Shown here: positions 9,935-18,543 of the stretch, piece after piece | Numbering within the stretch: position 1 is the first letter of the stretch | Layout: every line of letters begins with the position of its first letter | DNA from: Streptomyces sp. STR69 | GTDB lineage: Bacteria; Actinomycetota; Actinomycetes; Streptomycetales; Streptomycetaceae | Direction: 5' to 3' | DNA: 64,000 nt | NCBI RefSeq assembly: GCF_024519455.1 | Contig: NZ_JALJRY010000026.1 | Location: forward strand, 1-64,000 | The notes under the pieces: model-generated | What the model was told of the DNA's origin: nothing | What the model saw: the letters and a program-made list of their open reading frames with translations, nothing else | The model's database searches: none | Position numbers and translations under genes: made by a program

Positions 9935-10618
9935 ATGGTGCAGAAGGCCAAGATCCTCCTGGTCGATGACCGGCCGGAGAATCTGCTGGCGCTGGAGGCC
10001 ATCCTCTCTGCGCTCGATCAGACACTGGTTCGGGCATCGTCCGGGGAGGAAGCGCTCAAAGCACTGCTCACGGACGACTTCGCGGTCATTCTGCTGGACG
10101 TCCAGATGCCAGGCATGGACGGTTTCGAAACCGCCGCGCACATCAAGCGACGGGAGCGGACCCGGGACATCCCGATCATCTTCCTCACCGCGATCAACCA
10201 CGGCCCGCACCACACCTTCCGGGGTTACGCGGCGGGCGCGGTCGACTACATCTCCAAGCCGTTCGATCCGTGGGTGCTGCGCGCGAAGGTCTCGGTCTTC
10301 GTCGAGCTGTACATGAAGAACTGCCAACTGCGGGAGCAGGCAGCCCTGTTGCGGCTCCAGTTGGAGGGCGGGGGCAAGCCCGCGGTCGGTGCGGCCAAGG
10401 AACCGGCCGGACTGCTCGCCGAGCTGTCGGCGCGGCTCGCGGCCGTCGAGGAGCAGGCGGAGGCGCTGTCCAAGCAACTCGACGACGAGTCGGCGGACGC
10501 GGCGGCCGTGGCCACCGCGGCCCATCTCGAACGCAAACTCACCGGGCTGCGCCGGGCACTCGACGCCCTGGAGCCGGGCACCGGCACCGGAGCACCTTCG
10601 CTCCCGTCGCAGAACTGA
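9935..10618 (+). CDS. osaB: Response regulator OsaB (receiver plus coiled coil, no DNA-binding domain)
   Basis: The 227-residue protein has an N-terminal receiver (residues 5-125) with acidic pair DD11-12, acceptor Asp55 in LLDVQMPGMDG, Thr in FLTA and Lys in ISKPFDP. The remainder (~135-225) is Ala/Glu/Leu-rich, predicted coiled coil, without an HTH. Output is therefore likely through protein contacts. The start chosen is ATG 9935 with GAGGAGGG 6 nt upstream; ATG 9851 is an in-frame alternative. It follows osaA by 286 bp, so it may have its own promoter. In S. coelicolor osaB is needed for growth and differentiation under osmotic stress, and OsaA is the presumed phosphodonor. Confidence 0.88.
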   Translation: MVQKAKILLVDDRPENLLALEAILSALDQTLVRASSGEEALKALLTDDFAVILLDVQMPGMDGFETAAHIKRRERTRDIPIIFLTAINHGPHHTFRGYAAGAVDYISKPFDPWVLRAKVSVFVELYMKNCQLREQAALLRLQLEGGGKPAVGAAKEPAGLLAELSARLAAVEEQAEALSKQLDDESADAAAVATAAHLERKLTGLRRALDALEPGTGTGAPSLPSQN

Positions 10619-10728
10619 CGTCCGCCGCGGGCGCAGTTGTGCGTGAGTGGGCGTCAGTTCCCCGTCCCGTACGGGCGACACGAACGGGTGAAGCAGTGGG
10701 CACACGTGTCCCCTGCGCTCTCCACAGG

Positions 10729-10734
10729 TAACCT
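10729..10734 (+). promoter_or_regulatory. -10 box of a leaderless ftsK promoter
   Basis: TAACCT at 10729-10734 ends 7 nt before the ATG at 10742, so the transcript should begin at or next to the start codon. No Shine-Dalgarno sequence is present. The -35 region (GTGTCC at 10706, spacer 17) is weak. Confidence 0.5.
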
Positions 10735-10741
10735 CACACCT

Positions 10742-13447
10742 ATGGCCTCACGTCCCTCCGCAGCCAAGAAGCAGCCCGCCAAGAGGGCTGCTCCGGCGAA
10801 GGCTCCGGCGAAGAAGGCCGCCGCGAAAAGGGCTCCGGCGAAGAAGGCGGTCGCCAAGAAGACCGCCCGCCCGGCGCCCAAGCCCGCGCCCAGCCCGACC
10901 GGTGGCATCGTCAAACTCGTGCGCGCCATCTGGCTGGGCACCGCGCACGCCGTCGGCGCCGTGTTCCGCGGCATAGGGCAGGGTGCGAAGAACTTGGACC
11001 CGGCCCACCGCAAGGACGGCGTCGCGCTGCTCCTGTTCGGCCTCGCGCTGATCGTCGCCGCCGGCACCTGGGCCGACCTGCGCGGCCCGGTCGGCGACCT
11101 CGTCGAGATCCTGGTGACGGGCGCCTTCGGCCGGCTCGACCTGCTCGTGCCGATACTGCTCGCGGTGATCGCCGTGCGCTTCATCCGGCACCCGGAGAAG
11201 CCCGAGGCCAACGGCCGCATCGTGATCGGCCTCTCCGCGCTCGTCATCGGCGTCCTCGGTCAGGTCCACATCGCCTGCGGCGCGCCCGCCCGCAGCGACG
11301 GCATGCAGGCGATAAGGGACGCCGGCGGCCTGATCGGCTGGGGCGTGGCGACCCCGCTGACGTACACGATGGGCGAGGTGCTCGCCGTACCCCTGCTCGT
11401 GCTGCTCACGATCTTCGGGCTGCTGGTCGTCACGGCCACGCCCGTCAACGCCATCCCGCAGCGCCTGCGGCTGCTCGGGGTGAAGCTGGGCATCGTCCAC
11501 GACCCCGAGGACGAGGACGAGTTCGGCGAGGACGACGAGCGCTACGACGAGCAGTGGCGCGAGGCCCTGCCCGCGCGCCCCCGCAGGCGCGGGAGCGACC
11601 CCGAGGCGTACGACCCCGACAGCGCGGAGCAGGAGGCCCTCACCAGGCGCCGGAGCCGCCCCCGGCGTTCCGCGGTGCCCCAGCCCGACATGCACCGCCC
11701 CATGGACGCCGTGGACGTCGCAGCGGCCGCCGCAGCCGCGCTCGACGGGGCCGTCCTGCACGGCATGCCGCCCTCGCCGATCGTCGCCGACCTCACCCAG
11801 GGCGTACGGGTGGGAGGCGACCGCGAGGACACCACCCCGACGCCCGTCCCGGCCCCCGCCGCGCGCCCCAAGCAGGAGAAGCTCAAAGGCGAGGTCATGG
11901 ACCTCACGAAGGCGCCCCCGGAGGAGGTCCGCGACCTCCCGCCGCGCGCCGAACAGCTCCAGCTCTCCGGCGACATCACATACTCGCTGCCCTCACTCGA
12001 CCTCCTCACGCGCGGAGGCCCCGGCAAGGCACGCAGCGCCGCGAACGACGCCGTGGTCGCCTCCCTGACGAACGTCTTCTCCGAGTTCAAGGTCGACGCC
12101 GCCGTCACCGGCTTCACGCGCGGGCCCACGGTCACGCGCTACGAGGTCGAACTCGGCCCGGCCGTCAAGGTGGAGCGGATCACCGCTCTCACGAAGAACA
12201 TCGCCTACGCCGTCGCCAGCCCCGATGTGCGGATCATCAGCCCGATCCCCGGCAAGTCCGCGGTCGGCATCGAGATCCCGAACACGGACCGGGAGATGGT
12301 CAACGTAGGAGATGTCCTGCGCCTCGCGGACGCCGCCGAGGACGACCACCCGATGCTCGTGGCGCTCGGCAAGGACGTCGAGGGCGGCTACGTCATGGCC
12401 AACATGGCGAAGATGCCGCACATCCTGGTGGCCGGTGCCACCGGCTCCGGCAAGTCGTCCTGCATCAACTGCCTGATCACGTCGATCATGTGCCGCGCGA
12501 CCCCCGAGGACGTCCGCATGGTCCTCGTCGACCCCAAGCGCGTCGAACTGACCGCCTACGAAGGCATCCCGCACCTGATCACGCCCATCATCACCAACCC
12601 GAAGCGGGCCGCCGAGGCGCTCCAGTGGGTCGTACGCGAGATGGACCTCAGGTATGACGACCTCGCTGCCTTCGGGTACCGGCACATCGACGACTTCAAC
12701 CAGGCGATCCGCGACGGAAAGCTGAAGACTCCGGACGGCAGTGAGCGGGAGCTCAAGACCTATCCGTACCTCCTGGTGATCGTCGACGAGCTCGCCGACC
12801 TGATGATGGTCGCGCCGAGGGACGTCGAGGACTCGATCGTGCGCATCACGCAGCTCGCGCGTGCGGCCGGCATCCACCTGGTGCTCGCGACACAGCGCCC
12901 CTCCGTGGACGTCGTCACCGGTCTGATCAAGGCGAACGTGCCCTCCAGGCTCGCGTTCGCCACCTCCTCGCTCGCCGACTCCCGGGTCATCCTCGACCAG
13001 CCCGGCGCGGAGAAACTGATCGGCAAGGGCGACGGGCTCTACCTGCCGATGGGTCAGAACAAGCCCACCCGTATGCAGGGCGCCTTCGTCACCGAGGACG
13101 AGATCCACGCCGTCGTACAGCACTGCAAGGACCAGATGACCCCGGTCTTCCGGGAGGACGTCACCGTCGGCACCAAGCAGAAGAAGGAGATCGACGAGGA
13201 CATCGGCGACGACCTCGATCTGCTGTGCCAGGCGGCCGAGCTGGTCGTGTCCACGCAGTTCGGGTCCACCTCGATGCTCCAGCGCAAGCTGCGCGTCGGC
13301 TTCGCCAAGGCCGGGCGGCTCATGGACCTCATGGAGTCCCGGGGCATCGTCGGACCCAGTGAGGGGTCCAAGGCCCGAGACGTCCTTGTGAAGGGCGACG
13401 AGCTGGACGGCGTGCTCGCGGTGATCCGCGGGGAGTCCGAGGGCTAG
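10742..13447 (+). CDS. ftsK: DNA translocase FtsK/SpoIIIE
   Basis: The 901-residue septal DNA pump moves chromosome ends out of closing septa, which in Streptomyces matters in sporulation. A Lys/Ala/Pro-rich basic head (residues 1-60) precedes four membrane segments (~95-240) and an acidic/Arg-rich linker (~255-430). The motor follows, with Walker A GATGSGKS near residues 565-572, Walker B LLVIVDELADLMM, and LATQRPSVDVVTG. The C-terminal winged-helix gamma domain, which reads orientation sequences, ends the protein (STSMLQRKLRVGFAKAGRLMDLMESRGIVGPSEG). ATG 10742 was chosen because a -10 box sits 7 nt upstream and no better ribosome site exists. The longer open frame to 10637 encodes nothing conserved. 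Confidence 0.95.
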   Translation: MASRPSAAKKQPAKRAAPAKAPAKKAAAKRAPAKKAVAKKTARPAPKPAPSPTGGIVKLVRAIWLGTAHAVGAVFRGIGQGAKNLDPAHRKDGVALLLFGLALIVAAGTWADLRGPVGDLVEILVTGAFGRLDLLVPILLAVIAVRFIRHPEKPEANGRIVIGLSALVIGVLGQVHIACGAPARSDGMQAIRDAGGLIGWGVATPLTYTMGEVLAVPLLVLLTIFGLLVVTATPVNAIPQRLRLLGVKLGIVHDPEDEDEFGEDDERYDEQWREALPARPRRRGSDPEAYDPDSAEQEALTRRRSRPRRSAVPQPDMHRPMDAVDVAAAAAAALDGAVLHGMPPSPIVADLTQGVRVGGDREDTTPTPVPAPAARPKQEKLKGEVMDLTKAPPEEVRDLPPRAEQLQLSGDITYSLPSLDLLTRGGPGKARSAANDAVVASLTNVFSEFKVDAAVTGFTRGPTVTRYEVELGPAVKVERITALTKNIAYAVASPDVRIISPIPGKSAVGIEIPNTDREMVNVGDVLRLADAAEDDHPMLVALGKDVEGGYVMANMAKMPHILVAGATGSGKSSCINCLITSIMCRATPEDVRMVLVDPKRVELTAYEGIPHLITPIITNPKRAAEALQWVVREMDLRYDDLAAFGYRHIDDFNQAIRDGKLKTPDGSERELKTYPYLLVIVDELADLMMVAPRDVEDSIVRITQLARAAGIHLVLATQRPSVDVVTGLIKANVPSRLAFATSSLADSRVILDQPGAEKLIGKGDGLYLPMGQNKPTRMQGAFVTEDEIHAVVQHCKDQMTPVFREDVTVGTKQKKEIDEDIGDDLDLLCQAAELVVSTQFGSTSMLQRKLRVGFAKAGRLMDLMESRGIVGPSEGSKARDVLVKGDELDGVLAVIRGESEG

Positions 13448-13714
13448 GAGCGGGTAGGCGGTTCCCCGAGGGGGTGCGACCGGCCGTGACTCACCCGTTA
13501 GAGATCGTCGGGCAACCGTTTCCCTTTGCCGTACGTCAAGTTGAGCGAGAGGACAGATGGGGCTCCCACCATGGGGTCCGTGTCTGGCCCGCCATCGGCC
13601 TGTCCGGCCATACCGATGGCGTACAAAGTCCCACCGCCCGGTTGCCCCACCCTTTCATACCCCCCCTAGACTGAACCTCCAGCACAGGCGGCTACACGCT
13701 CGAAAGGCGCCCCC

Positions 13715-14575
13715 GTGTCCATCGGCAACTCCCCTCAAGACGAGCGTCCGTTCGAAGACGGTCGCTCCGAAGACGGTCATGAGGAAGCAGCCCGCCCTTC
13801 CGTCGGCCGAGCCCTGCAGCAGGCACGTATCGCCGCCGGGCTGACCGTCGACGACGTCAGCAGTGTCACCCGCGTCCGCATCGCCATCGTGCACGCCATC
13901 GAAGCCGACGACTTCACGCCCTGCGGCGGTGACGTCTACGCCCGCGGGCACATCCGGACCCTCGCCAGGGCCGTACACATCGATCCCGCCCCGCTCCTCG
14001 CGCGCTACGACGACGATCACGGCGGACGCCCGGCCCCGACGCCGGCGGCACCTCTCTTCGAGGCGGAACGTATCCGTCCGGAGCGGCGGGGCCCCAACTG
14101 GACCGCGGCCATGGTCGCCGCGATCGTCGCCGTGGTCGGCTTCGTCGGATTCACCGCCTTCAAGGGCGGCGACAGCGACACCGACGCCAAGTCGCAGGTC
14201 GCCCAGGGAGCTTCGCCCAGCGCCAGCAAACCCGCCAAGCCGACGCCCTCGAACACCGATTCCGCCGCCCCCAAGTCCGACCCCTCCGACAGTGCCATCG
14301 CCGCCGCGCCGCAGGACAAGGTGACGGTCCAGGTGACCGCGGTCGACGGCCGCAGCTGGATCTCCGCCAAGAACCACAACGGCCGGATGCTCTTCGACGG
14401 ACTCCTCAAGAAGGGCGAGTCCAAGACCTTCCAGGACAGCTCGAAGGTCAACCTGATCCTCGGCGACGCCGGCGCGATCCAGCTCTACGTCAACGGCAAG
14501 AAGATCGAGGACGACTTCCAGCCCGGAGCAGTGGAGCGTCTCACGTACACGAAGGGCGACCCCGAGGTCGGATGA
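13715..14575 (+). CDS. RodZ-like HTH membrane protein with C-terminal DUF4115-type domain
   Basis: The protein has 286 residues. Residues ~27-110 form a Cro/XRE-like HTH of the RodZ type (GRALQQARIAAGLTVDDVSSVTRVRIAIVHAIE). One membrane segment follows (~130-146, AMVAAIVAVVGFVGFTAF), then a Ser/Pro/Ala linker, then an extracellular beta domain (~200-286, DKVTVQVTAVDGRSWISA ... LFDGLLKKGE). This is the RodZ domain order, linking cytoskeleton or division proteins to the envelope, and it sits next to ftsK. GTG 13715 is preceded by GAAAGG with 8-nt spacing. The downstream terminator at 14611 closes the unit. I cannot tell whether it contacts MreB. Confidence 0.8.
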   Translation: MSIGNSPQDERPFEDGRSEDGHEEAARPSVGRALQQARIAAGLTVDDVSSVTRVRIAIVHAIEADDFTPCGGDVYARGHIRTLARAVHIDPAPLLARYDDDHGGRPAPTPAAPLFEAERIRPERRGPNWTAAMVAAIVAVVGFVGFTAFKGGDSDTDAKSQVAQGASPSASKPAKPTPSNTDSAAPKSDPSDSAIAAAPQDKVTVQVTAVDGRSWISAKNHNGRMLFDGLLKKGESKTFQDSSKVNLILGDAGAIQLYVNGKKIEDDFQPGAVERLTYTKGDPEVG

Positions 14576-14610
14576 GCGGACCGGTAAACGGTCCTACGGG
14601 GTGACTGTTC

Positions 14611-14640
14611 AAGGGGTTGGCCAAGATCGGCCAACCCCTT
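14611..14640 (+). terminator. Terminator after the RodZ-like gene
   Basis: A 12-bp perfect stem (AAGGGGTTGGCC / GGCCAACCCCTT) closes a 6-nt loop 36 nt after the stop codon. There is no long T tract. It separates this gene from rimO, which has its own promoter. Confidence 0.8.
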
Positions 14641-14649
14641 CGACGTGGG

Positions 14650-14672
14650 GTGTCAGTGGGACGAAGTAGTCT
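14650..14672 (+). promoter_or_regulatory. RecA-NDp (PafBC-type) promoter of rimO, leaderless
   Basis: GTGTCAGTG (14650-14658), exactly 8 nt, then TAGTCT (14667-14672), matches the actinobacterial LexA-independent DNA-damage promoter TTGTCRGTG-N8-TAnnnT at every position except the first. The ATG follows after 7 nt, so the mRNA should be leaderless; no Shine-Dalgarno sequence is present. Confidence 0.75.
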
Positions 14673-14679
14673 TGAGCCC

Positions 14680-16152
14680 ATGCCTGAACGCCGTACCGTC
14701 GCACTCGTCACTCTTGGCTGCGCCCGTAACGAGGTGGACTCGGAGGAGCTCGCAGGCCGCTTGGAGGCGGACGGCTGGCAACTCGTGGAGGACGCCGAGG
14801 ACGCGGACGTCGCCGTCGTCAACACCTGTGGCTTCGTCGAGGCCGCCAAGAAGGACTCCGTGGACGCCCTCCTGGAGGCCAACGACCTCAAGGGTCACGG
14901 CAGAACGCAGGCCGTCGTGGCGGTGGGCTGCATGGCCGAGCGATACGGCAAGGAACTCGCCGAGGCGCTCCCCGAGGCCGACGGAGTGCTCGGCTTCGAC
15001 GACTACGCCGACATCTCCGACCGCCTGCAGACCATCCTGAACGGCGGCATCCACGCCTCGCACACCCCGCGCGACCGCCGCAAACTGCTGCCGATCAGCC
15101 CCGCCGAGCGGCAGGAGTCCGCCGCCGACGTCGCGCTGCCCGGCCACGGCCCGGTCGACCTCCCGGACGGCCTCGCGCCCGCCTCGGGCCCCCGCGCGCC
15201 CCTGCGCCGCCGCCTGGACGGCTCCCCGGTCGCCTCGGTGAAGCTCGCCTCCGGCTGCGACCGGCGCTGCTCCTTCTGCGCCATCCCGTCCTTCCGCGGT
15301 TCCTTCATCTCCCGCCGTCCGAGCGACGTCCTGAACGAGACGCGCTGGCTGGCCGAGCAGGGCGTCAAGGAGGTCATGCTGGTCTCCGAGAACAACACGT
15401 CCTACGGCAAGGACCTGGGCGACATCCGCCTCCTGGAGACGCTGCTGCCCGAGCTGGCGGACATCGACGGCCTGGAGCGCGTGCGCGTGAGCTACCTCCA
15501 GCCGGCCGAGATGCGCCCCGGCCTCATCGACGTGCTCACCTCCACGCCTAAGGTCGCGCCCTACTTCGACCTGTCCTTCCAGCACTCCGCGCCCGATGTG
15601 CTGCGCTCCATGCGCCGCTTCGGCGACACCGACCGCTTCCTCGAACTGCTCGACACCATCCGCTCCAAGGCCCCGCAGGCCGGCGTGCGCTCGAACTTCA
15701 TCGTCGGCTTCCCCGGCGAGACCGAGGCCGACCTCGCCGAACTGGAGCGCTTCCTGAACGGCGCCCGCCTGGACGCCATCGGCGTCTTCGGCTACTCCGA
15801 CGAGGAGGGCACGGAGGCGGCGACGTACGACAAGAAGCTCGACCAGGACGTCGTCGACGCGCGGCTCGCGCACATCTCGCGGCTCGCCGAGGAACTCGTC
15901 TCGCAGCGCGCCGAGGAGCGCGTCGGCGAGACCGTGCACGTGCTGGTGGAGTCGGTGGACTCCGAGGACGGCGCCTACGGCCGCGGCGAGCACCAGGCGC
16001 CGGAGACGGACGGCCAGGTGCTCCTCACGAGCGGCGAAGGCCTGAGCGTCGGCCGTATGGTCGAGGCGAAGGTGGTCGGTACGGAAGGTGTCGACCTGGT
16101 GGCCGAGCCGCTCCTGGGCTCGCTCGCGTGTAGTGAGGAGGCGGGCAGATGA
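14680..16152 (+). CDS. rimO: Ribosomal protein S12 methylthiotransferase RimO
   Basis: This 490-residue radical-SAM enzyme adds a methylthio group to a conserved Asp of ribosomal protein S12. The N-terminal UPF0004 domain has its three iron-sulfur Cys in [14 protein letters not shown] and VGCMAE. The radical-SAM cluster is CDRRCSFC (~residues 193-200), and a C-terminal TRAM-like domain ends the protein. RimO rather than MiaB is supported by the [11 protein letters not shown] and [16 protein letters not shown] regions and by a separate miaB at 49203. It overlaps pgsA by 4 bp (ATGA), so rimO-pgsA-cinA is translationally linked. An insert of ~50 Pro/Ala/Arg-rich residues (~145-190) precedes the SAM domain, as is common in Streptomyces. 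Confidence 0.94.
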   Translation: MPERRTVALVTLGCARNEVDSEELAGRLEADGWQLVEDAEDADVAVVNTCGFVEAAKKDSVDALLEANDLKGHGRTQAVVAVGCMAERYGKELAEALPEADGVLGFDDYADISDRLQTILNGGIHASHTPRDRRKLLPISPAERQESAADVALPGHGPVDLPDGLAPASGPRAPLRRRLDGSPVASVKLASGCDRRCSFCAIPSFRGSFISRRPSDVLNETRWLAEQGVKEVMLVSENNTSYGKDLGDIRLLETLLPELADIDGLERVRVSYLQPAEMRPGLIDVLTSTPKVAPYFDLSFQHSAPDVLRSMRRFGDTDRFLELLDTIRSKAPQAGVRSNFIVGFPGETEADLAELERFLNGARLDAIGVFGYSDEEGTEAATYDKKLDQDVVDARLAHISRLAEELVSQRAEERVGETVHVLVESVDSEDGAYGRGEHQAPETDGQVLLTSGEGLSVGRMVEAKVVGTEGVDLVAEPLLGSLACSEEAGR

Positions 16153-16958
16153 CCGGAGTCCCGGCATCGGCGGCGGGCGGCACCTCCAGCGCGAACGGCG
16201 CGCCCGCAAGCGCGGGTTCCGGTGCGGCCTCCGGTGGCGCCCCTTCCGGCGCGATGTCGGGCAGTGTCTCGGGTGGCACCCCGTCCGGTGCTGTCCCGGC
16301 CGGCGCCTCCGGTGTGCCCGGTGGCCCGAGGCCGGCGCGCGGTGCGAAGGTCGTCGCCGCCGCCGTCAACCAGGCGAGCGTCTGGAACATCGCCAACCTG
16401 CTGACCATGCTCCGGCTGTTGCTCGTCCCCGGCTTCGTCGCCCTGATGCTGGCCGACGGCGGGTACGACCCGGCGATGCGCTCGTTCGCCTGGGCGGCGT
16501 TCGCCATCGCCATGATCACTGACCTGTTCGACGGCCATCTGGCGCGCACCTACGATCTCGTCACCGACTTCGGGAAGATCGCCGACCCCATCGCCGACAA
16601 GGCGATCATGGGTGCGGCGCTGATCTGTCTGTCCTCGCTCGGCGATCTCCCGTGGTGGGTGACCGTCGTCATCCTCGGCCGGGAACTCGGGATCACGCTG
16701 CTGCGTTTTCTTGTCATCCGGTACGGCGTCATTCCCGCGTCGCGCGGCGGCAAGTTGAAGACGCTCACGCAGGGCATCGCCGTAGGGATGTATGTGCTGG
16801 CGCTCACGGGATGGCTGGCGACCCTGAGGTTCTGGGTGATGGCGGCGGCGGTCATTTTGACCGTGCTGACCGGGCTCGACTATGTGAGACAGGCCATTGT
16901 GTTGCGCAGGCAGGGAATCGCCGAGCGCAGGGCGGCGTCGGAGGAGACGGAAGCGTGA
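16149..16958 (+). CDS. pgsA: CDP-diacylglycerol-glycerol-3-phosphate 3-phosphatidyltransferase
   Basis: This 269-residue membrane enzyme makes phosphatidylglycerophosphate from CDP-diacylglycerol and glycerol-3-phosphate. The CDP-alcohol phosphotransferase signature DGx2ARx8Gx3Dx3D is complete (DGHLAR ... [11 protein letters not shown], ~residues 127-149). About five to six membrane segments follow the start of the core ([23 protein letters not shown]). The first ~60 residues are a Ser/Gly/Ala/Pro-rich extension not needed for the family fold. The start overlaps the rimO stop (ATGA), and its own stop overlaps the cinA start (GTGA). A start nearer the conserved core cannot be excluded. Confidence 0.92.
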   Translation: MTGVPASAAGGTSSANGAPASAGSGAASGGAPSGAMSGSVSGGTPSGAVPAGASGVPGGPRPARGAKVVAAAVNQASVWNIANLLTMLRLLLVPGFVALMLADGGYDPAMRSFAWAAFAIAMITDLFDGHLARTYDLVTDFGKIADPIADKAIMGAALICLSSLGDLPWWVTVVILGRELGITLLRFLVIRYGVIPASRGGKLKTLTQGIAVGMYVLALTGWLATLRFWVMAAAVILTVLTGLDYVRQAIVLRRQGIAERRAASEETEA

Positions 16959-17500
16959 GTTCCACGGCCACTGAAGTGGTGCGACTACTGACCGTGAGCG
17001 GTGCGACGCTCGCTGTCGCCGAGTCGCTCACCGGTGGTCTGGTTGCGGCGGAGATCACATCGGTGCCCGGGGCCTCCAAGGCCTTCCGCGGTTCGGTCAC
17101 CGCCTATGCCACCGAGTTGAAGCATCAGCTGCTTGGTGTCGATGCTGCCCTGCTGGCCGAGCGGGGTGCCGTAGATGCGCAGGTCGCGGCCCAGATGGCG
17201 GCCGGTGTGCGGAAGGCGCTGGGTGCCGATTGGGGCATCGCGACGACCGGCGTGGCGGGCCCGGAGCCGCAGGACGGGCAGCCCGTGGGCACCGTTTTCG
17301 TGGCCGTGGACGGCCCCTTTGGACCGGATTCGGATGCCGCCGGTGGCGGGAAAGTGGCCGCGCTGCGGTTGAACGGCGGCCGGGCGGAAATTCGTATGGA
17401 GAGTGTACGGAGCGTACTCGCGCTGCTTTTGGAGCGGCTCGTGAGCGAACAGACCGGGAATGAGCGGGCACAGGATACGGAACAGAACGGGGGGTTTTGA
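16955..17500 (+). CDS. CinA C-terminal-domain protein (nicotinamide-nucleotide amidase type)
   Basis: This 181-residue protein contains only the CinA C-terminal (PncC) domain, which in other bacteria deamidates nicotinamide mononucleotide in the pyridine-nucleotide salvage cycle. Family marks are VAESLTGGL near residue 22, GSVTAYATELK, LGADWGIATTGVAGPE and GTVFVAV. The N-terminal MoCF_biosynth half of full-length CinA is absent, as is usual in actinobacteria. GTG 16955 overlaps the pgsA stop. The C-terminal ~25 residues are polar and non-conserved. Confidence 0.88.
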   Translation: MSSTATEVVRLLTVSGATLAVAESLTGGLVAAEITSVPGASKAFRGSVTAYATELKHQLLGVDAALLAERGAVDAQVAAQMAAGVRKALGADWGIATTGVAGPEPQDGQPVGTVFVAVDGPFGPDSDAAGGGKVAALRLNGGRAEIRMESVRSVLALLLERLVSEQTGNERAQDTEQNGGF

Positions 17501-17613
17501 TGTTTGCAGCCCTGAGTGAACACGACATCGCTCCCCGCACGGCCGCGGCGCAAGGCGGTACGGTGGGGCGAGAAGGATGCGGCTACGCGGTCCGAGGAGG
17601 GAGCCACCGATGA
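17500..17613 (+). CDS. Possible 37-residue ORF bridging cinA and clgR
   Basis: ATG 17500 overlaps the cinA stop (TGATG), and its TGA overlaps the clgR ATG (ATGA at 17610-17613). The peptide would start [20 protein letters not shown]. Only about two thirds of its third positions are G or C, below the ~90% of neighbouring genes, and I recognise no family. The clgR ribosome site GAGGAGGGAG lies inside its end. It could be a coupling ORF or simply chance. Confidence 0.25.
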   Translation: MFAALSEHDIAPRTAAAQGGTVGREGCGYAVRGGSHR

Positions 17614-17984
17614 TTCTGCTCCGTCGCCTGCTGGGTGACGTGCTGCGTCGGCAGCGCCAGCGCCAGGGCCGTACTCTGCGCGAAGTCTCCTCGTCCGCCC
17701 GAGTCTCACTCGGCTATCTCTCCGAGGTGGAGCGGGGGCAGAAGGAGGCTTCCTCTGAACTGCTCTCCGCCATCTGCGACGCGTTGGACGTACGGATGTC
17801 CGAGCTCATGCGGGAAGTGAGCGACGAGCTCGCTCTCGCCGAGCTGGCCCAGTCTGCTGCGGCCACCGGTTCTGTGCCCACGTCGGTACGTCCGATGCTG
17901 GGTTCCGTGTCGGTGACCGGTGTGCCACCGGAACGGGTGACCATCAAGGCCCCCGCCGAGGCGGTGGACGTGGTCGCCGCGTGA
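17610..17984 (+). CDS. clgR: ClgR-family transcriptional regulator (clp gene regulator)
   Basis: The 124-residue XRE-type regulator has its HTH at ~13-65 ([22 protein letters not shown], then [14 protein letters not shown]). This is the typical ClgR sequence, and the pgsA-cinA-clgR order is shared with mycobacteria. ClgR activates clpP, lon and other proteolysis genes. The last residues are VVAA; in Streptomyces ClgR a C-terminal Ala-Ala is known to make the protein a ClpP substrate, giving feedback. GAGGAGGGAG precedes ATG 17610 at proper spacing. A strong terminator follows at 18041. Confidence 0.9.
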   Translation: MILLRRLLGDVLRRQRQRQGRTLREVSSSARVSLGYLSEVERGQKEASSELLSAICDALDVRMSELMREVSDELALAELAQSAAATGSVPTSVRPMLGSVSVTGVPPERVTIKAPAEAVDVVAA

Positions 17985-18040
17985 GGCTCACGCTGGTGTA
18001 GTCCGATGGGACGCCGACCGGCGTCGAGAATGTGTGCGAG

Positions 18041-18092
18041 CCCCGACCGGGGCCTTTCCGGGAAGACCTGGAGAGGTGCGGTCGGGGTTTTT
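18041..18092 (+). terminator. Terminator after clgR
   Basis: CCCCGACC at 18041-18048 pairs with GGTCGGGG at 18080-18087, followed by TTTTT. A second small hairpin (CCCCGACCGGGG) can form in the left arm. It lies 57 nt after the clgR stop. Confidence 0.75.
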
Positions 18093-18249
18093 CGCGTCTC
18101 GGGCGCCTGGTGAGTGGGGGAGCGGTCCGTTTGCCGGTGTGGTCCGGTGCGGTCATGGTTGAGGCGGGTGGTGCGTCCGTGTGCCGTCGATGCGCCCTCC
18201 TCGCGGGTGACCGCGGTGGCTTAGCGTCCGGCTGGAGGTGGTGGCGGCC

Positions 18250-18543
18250 ATGGCGGGGCGGATAGCGCGCTGGGGGGCTGCGCTGGGACTCGGGGCGCTG
18301 TGGTGGTGGGCCGTGCTGCGGCTCGCCCTGGCGCCGCACGCGGGCGCTCTGGAGGGGGCGGTCGCGGCCGGGGGATGGGGGCTGAGTCTGCTCCCGGTGC
18401 ACTGCATGCCCAAGGCGCGGGCGGCGGGAGCCGTGGCCGCGGGGCGGTGGAGGGAAGCCTGGCGGACGTCGGCCGCTGGGGAGGTGTCCGTCACCAGGGC
18501 ATCGCCACGCCCCCGTTCGGACGGAGGATCTGACCCGTCGTGA
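18250..18543 (+). CDS. Hypothetical small membrane protein
   Basis: A 97-residue open frame with strong G/C third-position bias. It starts at ATG 18250 with GGAGGTGG 8 nt upstream; a TAGCGT -10-like box lies at 18222-18227. Residues ~8-22 (WGAALGLGALWWWAVLRLAL) and ~31-45 form two short hydrophobic stretches. The 3' end overlaps the convergent SDR gene by 53 bp, and the last ~25 residues are probably dispensable. I recognise no family. Confidence 0.45.
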   Translation: MAGRIARWGAALGLGALWWWAVLRLALAPHAGALEGAVAAGGWGLSLLPVHCMPKARAAGAVAAGRWREAWRTSAAGEVSVTRASPRPRSDGGSDPS

